64,000 bases of DNA from NCBI GenBank assembly GCA_035041965.1, contig JAPYMA010000476.1, positions 1-64,000 on the forward strand, written 5' to 3'. The position numbers and the translations under genes were made by a program. The notes under the pieces are model-generated. The model searched no databases. It was not told where the DNA came from and saw nothing but the letters and a program-made list of their open reading frames with translations. The stretch's first letter is position 1, and the number at the start of each line of letters is the position of its first letter. The stretch comes from Anisakis pegreffii (lineage: Eukaryota > Nematoda > Chromadorea > Rhabditida > Anisakidae). Shown piece after piece: positions 1 to 10,871 of the stretch.

Positions 1-3000
1 TACACCGTTTGATTGAGCAGAATCTGTTCTTTCTAACGGTGAAATGCCGACTTGAAAATTTCCAGCTTGCGAGGAGATATAGGGATTTTTGTGATCCCAA
101 TTAATGGAAATTTGAGTTTGATGATGTATTGAAGCTCACTGTCTTCTCAGCTTTGCCCGGAAACATATCACACTTTATACACCGTTCGATTGAGCAGAGC
201 CTCTCCTTTCTAACGGTGAAATGCCGGCTTGAAAATTTCTAGTTTACGAGGAGATATAGGGGTTTTTGTGATCCCAATTAATTGAAATTTGAGTTTGATG
301 GTGTATTGAAGCTCACTGTCTTCTCAGCTTTGCCCTGAAACATATCACAATTTATACACCGTTCGATTGAGCAGAGTTTCTTCTTTCTAACGGTGAAATG
401 ACGGCTTGAAAATTTCCAGTTTACGAGGAGATTTATTAATTTTTGTGATGTTATTCGGTTAAAGACATTCAAGCCTACCGTACCCTCAGCTTTGACCAGT
501 AACATATCCATATCTTCACACCAGTCGATCAAGCAGAATCCCCGGATAAAGAAAATCATATATTTTGCCGAGCGATTCTGCTTTGTTGAGGAGATCTAGC
601 TATTTTTTTAAAGCTACCTCAACTAGCGCTGAGTTGCTCATTCACATTCCCGTTTGATCACTATAGATCAATAGAGGCTATACATAACTATAGAAATTTC
701 AGTTTGATGTATTCAAGCTCACCGTCTTCTCAGCTTTGCCCGGAAACATATCACACTTTATACACCGTTTGATTGAGCAGAATCTGTTCTTTCTAACGGT
801 GAAATGCCGACTTGAAAATTTCCAGCTTGCGAGGAGATATAGGGATTTTTGTGATCCCAATTAATGGAAATTTGAGTTTGATGATGTATTGAAGCTCACT
901 GTCTTCTCAGCTTTGCCCTGAAACATATCACAATTTATACACCGTTCGATTGAGCAGAGTTTCTTCTTTCTAACGGTGAAATGACGGCTTGAAAATTTCC
1001 AGTTTACGAGGAGATTTATTAATTTTTGTGATGTTATTCGGTTAAAGACATTCAAGCCTACCGTACCCTCAGCTTTGACCAGTAACATATCCATATCTTC
1101 ACACCAGTCGATCAAGCAGAATCCCCGGATAAAGAAAATCATATATTTTGCCGAGCGATTCTGCTTTGTTGAGGAGATCTAGCTATTTTTTTAAAGCTAC
1201 CTCAACTAGCGCTGAGTTGCTCATTCACATTCCCGTTTGATCACTATAGATCAATAGAGGCTATACATAACTATAGAAATTTCAGTTTGATGTATTCAAG
1301 CTCACCGTCTTCTCAGCTTTGCCCGGAAACATATCACACTTTATACACCGTTTGATTGAGCAGAATCTGTTCTTTCTAACGGTGAAATGCCGACTTGAAA
1401 ATTTCCAGTTTACGAGGAGATATAGGGATTTTTGTGATCCCAATTAATTGAAATTTGAGTTTGATGGTGTATTGAAGCTCACTGTCTTCTCAGCTTTGCC
1501 CTGAAACATATCACAATTTATACACCGTTCGATTGAGCAGAGTTTCTTCTTTCTAACGGTGAAATGACGGCTTGAAAATTTCCAGTTTACGAGGAGATTT
1601 ATTAATTTTTGTGATGTTATTCGGTTAAAGACATTCAAGCCTACCGTACCCTCAGCTTTGACCAGTAACATATCCATATCTTCACACCAGTCGATCAAGC
1701 AGAATCCCCGGATAAAGAAAATCATATATTTTGCCGAGCGATTCTGCTTTGTTGAGGAGATCTAGCTATTTTTTTAAAGCTACCTCAACTAGCGCTGAGT
1801 TGCTCATTCACATTCCCGTTTGATCACTATAGATCAATAGAGGCTATACATAACTATAGAAATTTCAGTTTGATGTATTCAAGCTCACCGTCTTCTCAGC
1901 TTTGCCCGGAAACATATCACACTTTATACACCGTTTGATTGAGCAGAATCTGTTCTTTCTAACGGTGAAATGCCGACTTGAAAATTTCCAGCTTGCGAGG
2001 AGATATAGGGATTTTTGTGATCCCAATTAATGGAAATTTGAGTTTGATGATGTATTGAAGCTCACTGTCTTCTCAGCTTTGCCCGGAAACATATCACACT
2101 TTATACACCGTTTAATTGAGCAGAATCTGTTCTTTCTAACGGTGAAATGCCGACTTGAAAATTTCCAGTTTGCGAGGAGATATAGGGATTTTTGTGATCC
2201 CAATTAATTGAAATTTGAGTTTGATGGTGTATTGAAGCTCACTGTCTTCTCAGCTTTGCCCTGAAACATATCACAGTTTATACACCGTTCGATTGAGCAG
2301 AGCCTCTCCTTTCTAACGGTGAAATGCCGGCTTGAAAATTTCTAGTTTACGAGGAGATATAGGGATTTTTGTGATCCCAATTAATTGAAATTTGAGTTTG
2401 ATGGTGTATTGAAGCTCACTGTCTTCTCAGCTTTGCCCTGAAACATATCACAATTTATACACCGTTCGATTGAGCAGAGTTTCTTCTTTCTAACGGTGAA
2501 ATGACGGCTTGAAAATTTCCAGTTTACGAGGAGATTTATTAATTTTTGTGATGTTATTCGGTTAAAGACATTCAAGCCTACCGTACCCTCAGCTTTGACC
2601 AGTAACATATCCATATCTTCACACCAGTCGATCAAGCAGAATCCCCGGATAAAGAAAATCATATATTTTGCCGAGCGATTCTGCTTTGTTGAGGAGATCT
2701 AGCTATTTTTTTAAAGCTACCTCAACTAGCGCTGAGTTGCTCATTCACATTCCCGTTTGATCACTATAGATCAATAGAGGCTATACATAACTATAGAAAT
2801 TTCAGTTTGATGTATTCAAGCTCACCGTCTTCTCAGCTTTGCCCGGAAACATATCACACTTTATACACCGTTTGATTGAGCAGAATCTGTTCTTTCTAAC
2901 GGTGAAATGCCAACTTGAAAATTTCCAGTTTGCGAGGAGATATAGGGATTTTTGTGATCCCAATTAATGGAAATTTGAGTTTGATGATGTATTGAAGCTC

Positions 3001-6000
3001 ACTGTCTTCTCAGCTTTGCCCTGAAACATATCACACTTTATACACCGTTCGATTGAGCAGAGCCTCTCCTTTCTAACGGTGAAATGCCGGCTTGAAAATT
3101 TCTAGTTTACGAGGAGATATAGGGGTTTTTGTGATCCCAATTAATTGAAATTTGAGTTTGATGGTGTATTGAAGCTCACTGTCTTCTCAGCTTTGCCCTG
3201 AAACATATCACAATTTATACACCGTTCGATTGAGCAGAGTTTCTCCTTTCTAACGGTGAAATGACGGCTTGAAAATTTCCAGTTTACGAGGAGATTTATT
3301 AATTTTTGTGATGTTATTCGGTTAAAGACATTCAAGCCTACCGTACCCTCAGCTTTGACCAGTAACATATCCATATCTTCACACCAGTCGATCAAGCAGA
3401 ATCCCCGGATAAAGAAAATCATATATTTTGCCGAGCGATTCTGCTTTGTTGAGGAGATCTAGCTATTTTTTTAAAGCTACCTCAACTAGCGCTGAGTTGC
3501 TCATTCACATTCCCGTTTGATCACTATAGATCAATAGAGGCTATACATAACTATAGAAATTTCAGTTTGATGTATTCAAGCTCACCGTCTTCTCAGCTTT
3601 GCCCGGAAACATATCACACTTTATACACCGTTTGATTGAGCAGAATCTGTTCTTTCTAACGGTGAAATGCCGACTTGAAAATTTCCAGTTTGCGAGGAGA
3701 TATAGGGATTTTTGTGATCCCAATTAATGGAAATTTGAGTTTGATGATGTATTGAAGCTCACTGTCTTCTCAGCTTTGCCCTGAAACATATCACACTTTA
3801 TACACCGTTCGATTGAGCAGAGCCTCTCCTTTCTAACGGTGAAATGCCGGCTTGAAAATTTCTAGTTTACGAGGAGATATAGGGGTTTTTGTGATCCCAA
3901 TTAATTGAAATTTGAGTTTGATGGTGTATTGAAGCTCACTGTCTTCTCAGCTTTGCCCTGAAACATATCACAATTTATACACCGTTCGATTGAGCAGAGT
4001 TTCTCCTTTCTAACGGTGAAATGACGGCTTGAAAATTTCCAGTTTACGAGGAGATTTATTAATTTTTGTGATGTTATTCGGTTAAAGACATTCAAGCCTA
4101 CCGTACCCTCAGCTTTGACCAGTAACATATCCATATCTTCACACCAGTCGATCAAGCAGAATCCCCGGATAAAGAAAATCATATATTTTGCCGAGCGATT
4201 CTGCTTTGTTGAGGAGATCTAGCTATTTTTTTAAAGCTACCTCAACTAGCGCTGAGTTGCTCATTCACATTCCCGTTTGATCACTATAGATCAATAGAGG
4301 CTATACATAACTATAGAAATTTCAGTTTGATGTATTCAAGCTCACCGTCTTCTCAGCTTTGCCCGGAATCATATCACACTTTATACACCGTTTGATTGAG
4401 CAGAATCTGTTCTTTCTAACGGTGAAATGCCAACTTGAAAATTTCCAGTTTGCGAGGAGATATAGGGATTTTTGTGATCCCAATTAATGGAAATTTGAGT
4501 TTGATGATGTATTGAAGCTCACTGTCTTCTCAGCTTTGCCCTGAAACATATCACAGTTTATACACCGTTCGATTGAGCAGAGCCTCTCCTTTCTAACGGT
4601 GAAATGCCGGCTTGAAAATTTCTAGTTTACGAGGAGATATAGGGATTTTTGTGATCCCAATTAATTGAAATTTGAGTTTGATGGTGTATTGAAGCTCACT
4701 GTCTTCTCAGCTTTGCCCTGAAACATATCACAATTTATACACCGTTCGATTGAGCAGAGTTTCTTCTTTCTAACGGTGAAATGACGGCTTGAAAATTTCC
4801 AGTTTACGAGGAGATTTATTAATTTTTGTGATGTTATTCGGTTAAAGACATTCAAGCCTACCGTACCCTCAGCTTTGACCAGTAACATATCCATATCTTC
4901 ACACCAGTCGATCAAGCAGAATCCCCGGATAAAGAAAATCATATATTTTGCCGAGCGATTCTGCTTTGTTGAGGAGATCTAGCTATTTTTTTAAAGCTAC
5001 CTCAACTAGCGCTGAGTTGCTCATTCACATTCCCGTTTGATCACTATAGATCAATAGAGGCTATACATAACTATAGAAATTTCAGTTTGATGTATTCAAG
5101 CTCACCGTCTTCTCAGCTTTGCCCGGAATCATATCACACTTTATACACCGTTTGATTGAGCAGAATCTGTTCTTTCTAACGGTGAAATGCCAACTTGAAA
5201 ATTTCCAGTTTGCGAGGAGATATAGGGATTTTTGTGATCCCAATTAATGGAAATTTGAGTTTGATGATGTATTGAAGCTCACTGTCTTCTCAGCTTTGCC
5301 CTGAAACATATCACACTTTATACACCGTTCGATTGAGCAGAGCCTCTCCTTTCTAACGGTGAAATGCCGGCTTGAAAATTTCTAGTTTACGAGGAGATAT
5401 AGGGATTTTTGTGATCCCAATTAATTGAAATTTGAGTTTGATGGTGTATTGAAGCTCACTGTCTTCTCAGCTTTGCCCTGAAACATATCACAATTTATAC
5501 ACCGTTCGATTGAGCAGAGTTTCTTCTTTCTAACGGTGAAATGACGGCTTGAAAATTTCCAGTTTACGAGGAGATTTATTAATTTTTGTGATGTTATTCG
5601 GTTAAAGACATTCAAGCCTACCGTACCCTCAGCTTTGACCAGTAACATATCCATATCTTCACACCAGTCGATCAAGCAGAATCCCCGGATAAAGAAAATC
5701 ATATATTTTGCCGAGCGATTCTGCTTTGTTGAGGAGATCTAGCTATTTTTTTAAAGCTACCTCAACTAGCGCTGAGTTGCTCATTCACATTCCCGTTTGA
5801 TCACTATAGATCAATAGAGGCTATACATAACTATAGAAATTTCAGTTTGATGTATTCAAGCTCACCGTCTTCTCAGCTTTGCCCGGAAACATATCACACT
5901 TTATACACCGTTTGATTGAGCAGAATCTGTTCTTTCTAACGGTGAAATGCCGACTTGAAAATTTCCAGCTTGCGAGGAGATATAGGGATTTTTGTGATCC

Positions 6001-6300
6001 CAATTAATGGAAATTTGAGTTTGATGATGTATTGAAGCTCACTGTCTTCTCAGCTTTGCCCTGAAACATATCACAGTTTATACACCGTTCGATTGAGCAG
6101 AGCCTCTCCTTTCTAACGGTGAAATGCCGGCTTGAAAATTTCTAGTTTACGAGGAGATATAGGGATTTTTGTGATCCCAATTAATTGAAATTTGAGTTTG
6201 ATGGTGTATTGAAGCTCACTGTCTTCTCAGCTTTGCCCTGAAACATATCACAATTTATACACCGTTCGATTGAACAGAGTTTCTCCTTTCTAACGGTGAA
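1..6300. repeat. Satellite array with higher-order repeat structure (177-bp monomer plus 406-bp segment)
   Basis: Tandem array. A monomer with the landmark GTGATCCCAATTAAT recurs every 177 bp (for example at 91 and 268). A second, longer segment of 406 bp starts with GTGATGTTATTCGG at 445, 1028, 1611, 2548, 3308, 4068, 4828 and 5588. Spacings between the long segments are 583, 583, 937, 760, 760, 760 and 760 bp, which equal 406 plus one, three or two 177-bp monomers. Copies are nearly identical, so the array is recently homogenised. Each copy carries a 93-codon open frame on the minus strand. I read it as a passenger of sequence conservation, because it has no recognisable domain and an AT-rich composition. 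No transposase or reverse-transcriptase frame is visible. The array continues off the left edge. Confidence 0.95.
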
Positions 6301-6488
6301 ATTCGATCGAACGGTGTATAAATGATGATATGTTCCCGGGCAAACCTGAGAAGACGGTGAGCTTGAATACGTCAAACTCAAATTTCTATAGTTATGTACA
6401 GCCTCTGTTGATCTATAGTGATCATACGGGAATGTGAATGAGCGATTCAGCGCTAGTTAGGATAGCTTTAAAAAAATAGCTAGAACAT
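6300..6488 (-). repeat. Inverted satellite block inside the array
   Basis: From about 6303 the sequence is the reverse complement of the long satellite segment. It reads through the inverted forms of the ATACACCGTTCGAT, AGCTCACCGTCTTCTCAG and TCAACTAGCGCTGAG landmarks. At about 6489 it returns to direct orientation at the CAGCTTTGCCCGG landmark. Both junctions are sharp. The block is more diverged than the upstream copies. Confidence 0.85.
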
Positions 6489-7062
6489 TTATACAGCTTT
6501 GCCCGGAATCATATCATCATTTATACACCGTTCGATTGAGCAGAATCTCTTCTTTCCAGTAACGAAATGCCGGCTTAAAACTTCCACCTTGCGAGGAGAT
6601 ATATTAATTTTTGTGATCCAAAATAATAGAAATTTGAGTTTGATAGTGTGAAGAAATTGATATGTATTCAAGCTCACAGTCTTCTCAGCTTTGCCCGGAA
6701 ACATATCATCGTTTATGCACCGTTCGATCGAGCAGAATCTTTTCTTTATAATAATGAAATGCCGGCTTAAAATTCGCACCATGCGAGGAGATATATTAAT
6801 TTTTGTGATCCTAAATAATAGAAATTTGAGTTTGATGGTGTATTCAAGCTCACTGTCTTCTCAGCTTTGCCCGGAAACATATCATCATTTATACACCGTT
6901 CGATCGAGCAGAATCTCTTCTTTCTAATGGTGAAATGCCGGCTTAAAATTTCCACTTTGCGAGGAGATATATTAATTTTTGTGATGCTGTTCGGTTAAAG
7001 ACATTCAAACCTACCGTACCCTCAGCTTTGACCAGTAACATATCCATATCTTCACACCAATG
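6489..7062. repeat. Diverged satellite monomers at the array edge
   Basis: The landmark CAGCTTTGCCCGG recurs at about 6496, 6688 and 6864, a spacing near 175-190 bp. There are many substitutions relative to the homogeneous array. A last partial long segment (GTGATGCTGTTCGG, about 6982) matches the satellite up to about 7060, where similarity stops. Diverged edge copies are typical of satellite array borders. Confidence 0.9.
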
Positions 7063-7064
7063 GA

Positions 7065-7618
7065 TCATATCGTCCACCAAAAATTGACTTCGATGCTGTT
7101 GTCGCTCGTATTGAGAAATCTTGTAAAGTGAAAGTATTGGAAGAACAATATAAACGTAGAATTCAAGAGGTTCATCTTCCTTCTTGTTTTAAATTTTCGT
7201 CTTTTACAAGCACATTGAATTTTGCTGCTTAATTCTTTGCTTTAATGCTTATTTTCACAAGAAACGTGTCATTTCAAGCTGAGATATCAGCGGATAAAGT
7301 TTCTGTAAATGCCTAAGCGAGGAATCGTACATTCTTATATCTTCACAAAATTGTTCATGCCAATTTGAGATCATTTTAATCTGTTAGTACCCGCTGAGCG
7401 TACTTTGTGTGATTGCGTTCAAATTCAGAAGCGTTTCAAACAGGTCAATTTTAGTCACGACACAATTATGGGTTAATCTGGCAACAGTTTTCTGGTTGAA
7501 TGCTGCCTCGTTCCGTTATTGATCTTATTTTCAGCTTAAGAATCAAATAGTCAAAGCAAAAGAGCGGAGAGATACTTTGCAAAGGATGCTTATGTCAAGA
7601 ATTTTTGGGCCTGTTTAG
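7065..7618 (+). CDS. 3' end of a coiled-coil gene abutting the satellite (5' part missing or unresolved)
   Basis: Two exons share a phase. Exon A (open from about 7032, unique sequence from about 7065) ends at 7169 with GAG|GTTC. Exon B (7535-7618) follows a good acceptor (TTATTTTCAG) and ends in TAG. Joined in phase 0 they give a charged, heptad-like sequence including KIDFDAVVARIEKSCKVKV and IVKAKERRDTLQRMLM, then a stop after IFGPV. There is no ATG in frame, so longer exons upstream are needed. Upstream lies only satellite, so the gene may be truncated, or its exon A may use an acceptor inside the satellite (CAG at 7033-7035). I do not recognise the family. The helical, Lys/Arg/Glu-rich composition suggests a coiled coil. 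Confidence 0.5.
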
Positions 7619-8179
7619 CAGTGATGGATATCATCGTTCCTTATGTTTTCTCAGGCATTAAAGTGATCATCAATTTTTTCGCGAGTGCATATTGACTGCA
7701 ACATTATATTTTCAGAACGTATTGTTCGTTATTCTAATGTCTCTTGAATTTGTAATTCAGCCTTTCATCATGCAGCCACTGAATCAATCCAGTCATTCGA
7801 TTTTTTCACTGATAATTAGTTTGTAATTCAGTTTAAAAAGTTCCCTCTCATCGATGCAATACCAAATTCAATTAACATCAAATTCGATTTCGTCAGGTGG
7901 GACACATTCCAAATATTGCGTCAAGTATCGTATGACAAATGCATCGTGCCGTACGATTAGCACCTATCCTGATAAACAGATGTGAAAGTTCAACTCGTTT
8001 CCCATTTGTGTGTTCAATGGAATTGATAACGTGATGCATGATGATTAAACATTTGCTTAAGAACCGTTTTTGTACGATTCATTGACCGTTCATTAATGTC
8101 CTACTCAAATGACAACTTTTCATATCGATCCCCAGTGCAATTTTCTGCTTCACTGCCGCATTCCACCGTGCTATTCCAT

Positions 8180-8289
8180 CATGTTATTCCATCCATCCAC
8201 GGATATATCCATGTTATTCCATCCATCCACGCATATATCCATGTTATTTCATCCATCCACGCATATATCCATGTTATTCCATCATTCCA
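8180..8289. repeat. 30-bp minisatellite, about 3.5 copies
   Basis: The unit CATGTTATTCCATCCATCCA plus ten further bases ending in ATATATC repeats with period 30 from 8180. Only single-base differences separate the copies (for example TTTC for TTCC in the third). The two overlapping plus-strand open frames here are by-products of the repeat. Confidence 0.9.
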
Positions 8290-9454
8290 TCGGCCATCGT
8301 TCGAATTTGTTATTTCATTCTGTGACTTATGCTTTATCGTTTTTCGTCATTGATTTTTTGTGTTTTCAATTCATGTTTTCCAGTAAATTGCTTCAGTTTA
8401 CTTTGGTGTACATTTGAGGATGATACAAGTGGAACGTTGAGACGAATTGTATTAGCCAGGTGACAACTGATTCAAAAACTCATTGAAGTCACTGATTAGG
8501 TGCAATATTTCGAATTTGTTTTTAAGTGGTTCAGAGTGTAACTGTGTGTATCGACCGATAGAACCAAGGTGATGTTCGGGTATGAATGAACGGAATTCAG
8601 TTCCATTCGGAGTCCGATCATCTGATAACTTGCACACACGATACACTGTTATGGGACAACATCCAGTCTACACCGTTATGGCCTCAAAGAACACTTTCAA
8701 AATCTCAAATTTCGGTTACTTATCATTTACTTGTGATAAAGTGCGCTCAGCTGCAGAAAACTTTTCATTTTGCATAGGTGTGTACATATAATGAACAAAT
8801 ACACATAACCGTACTCATCTTGACATTCGCAAATGTGACAGCAAACACAGAATTTTTATTGTGAACAAGTATTTGATCGCTCCATATAAATCAACAAAAA
8901 TGCAGCAAACGAGGTAGAGTCAATAAACGAAGATCATTAATAATTATTTATCGAAATTCACTTTAAAGAAGGAATGAAAGAAGGAAGTAAGAAATAACAA
9001 AATCGTTTACGTAACATAAAACGAATTCTGTACACACAAATATACCCGTTTATTGAAAAGTGATGCAGAAAATGTATTATGGGATTTTAATCATCAACGA
9101 GTGATTCAGTGACGCTATATTATTAATATTCTCATCATTGAAACGATCACCACAAAGTATTCAACTTCCACCAATTACTTATATCGTTTTACTACAACAA
9201 TAAATCTTGTATGGAATAAGTACCCATCGATAAGAAATACTCTACAAATATTACGTTCATATGCTTGAAATAATGGAAACTATTAACTTATTAACAAAAC
9301 TGCAAAACAATTAATAACAACAAACACTATATTTAAAAATGTTGATTTAATATCGATTATCAGAAGTAACAAAAACTGAAAAAACGCATACATGATAGCA
9401 CATCAACATCAAAATATTATGATGGTTAAAGTATCAATCATTTCGACAAAAACA

Positions 9455-9560
9455 ACAACATAAATAGTGACGATGATAAGAGTAACGACAGTAATCATAA
9501 TAACAATAGCAGTAATAATTTTAAAAGTAATAACAACAATGCTGATAGTAACAGTATCAA
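9455..9560. repeat. Trinucleotide-rich low-complexity tract (AAT/AAC/AGT)
   Basis: The tract is rich in AATAAC, AGTAAT and AACAAT words. It explains the leucine-run open frame on the minus strand (9495-9707), which has no other protein-like feature. Confidence 0.75.
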
Positions 9561-10871
9561 TATTACTGATGGTAAGCACATTAACAGAATGAAACGTATT
9601 ACAGCGATTAACGATATTCGGTCATTAAAAAACTGTAGTCTTGGATGTACTACTGATAGAGAGCAATGAAAAGAAATCATGACAAATTCAGCTATCAATG
9701 AACACAACCACCAAACAACAGGAATAATGATAACTGGATAAAAATCATTTAAAATCAGTTATAATTGATCATGATATGAAAGCATTTGGCAGGAAACTTA
9801 TTACGAATTAGCAAATAAAAAGAACTGAAATACAAAAACGATTATGATATAAAAGATCAAAAATACGTCATTACGCTTTCAGAAGATTGAATGAAATGAT
9901 TGAGTGGAATGCAAAACAACCAAATGCTTCCATGAATGGCGACAACCACTGCGTTCCATTTCATTATATTCAATCGAATAGCGATTGCTGACCTAGTACA
10001 AAACATATTCAGTGCAAACAATAACAACAAACACTTTCTAATTCATCAATGCTCACAACAAAATAACAACACAAACTGCATACAAACAACACGTCATAAT
10101 AATCCTAACGGTAACAAAATATACCGATTCAAAGAAGCGAATAAACTGACAAATAAGTAAACAACTGTTCCGTTAACAATCATTAGTTTATGACGATAAA
10201 TATGCTCATATAATGACCACTGAACATGTATTTATTAAACTTGTGTATATTTAAAGACAGGGATCCAACGGTCTTCCTAATTAAATCGATCAATTTTTTA
10301 CAGAAACGCACTGCAATGGGGACACCCAATAACAGTTTTCTTTATTTTCGATTTCATCGTCACACAACAAGTGTTCGCGTCAAATTCGATCACTCTTACA
10401 GCCACAACATTTGAAGGATTAATAAATACACATACAGCAGTCCATATAATTCCTCACTCGAAAACGTTACAAATACGAAAACAAATAACAATTAGAGAAA
10501 CGGAAATCGAAATGATAAATGGAATGAAGCATAGCAAACAATGAAAATTTTGCATTATTTCAATTGATTGGATGAAAATATAAATGAAAAATGAGAAAAT
10601 TAATGTAAAATTCAGAAACACTCCAAATTCAATTGAAAAGGAATTAAGTAAACAATGCTCTGATGCGACTGAAGGGGCAATCAGATAAAACTAAAAATCT
10701 ACACAAACCAACTTATCGATCAGAATTCACTGATATTATTACTCTGACGATCTGCTGTTGGTTATTGTTGTGAACACATGAACATAATATTGGGGCTCAC
10801 ATTACACTGATTCCATTCATGAACGCAATACCAATTTGCGTTATTGCCCCCGCCATATCGTTTAAGTTGTG

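Larger units (their letters stand above)
7619..10871. other. Intergenic, AT-rich, no supported gene
   Basis: This is 3.2 kb between the coiled-coil fragment and the 3' end of the RBM33-like gene. Short open frames occur on both strands (for example 8096-8417 over a minisatellite and 9936-10160), but none has a domain or a consistent set of splice sites. It contains the 30-bp minisatellite and the trinucleotide-rich tract listed separately. Confidence 0.6.

Noticed and set aside
278..5702. Eight near-identical 93-codon minus-strand frames, as if a tandem gene family
   Set aside because: They sit at the same place in each satellite unit, have no domain or signal sequence, and are explained by copy homogenisation.
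1..7062. CRISPR-like or viral array
   Set aside because: The units are hundreds of bases long with no repeat-spacer layout, and no viral or transposase frame is present; it is a eukaryotic satellite.
9495..9707. Minus-strand frame ending in a leucine run
   Set aside because: It is the reverse of an AAT/AAC-rich low-complexity tract.
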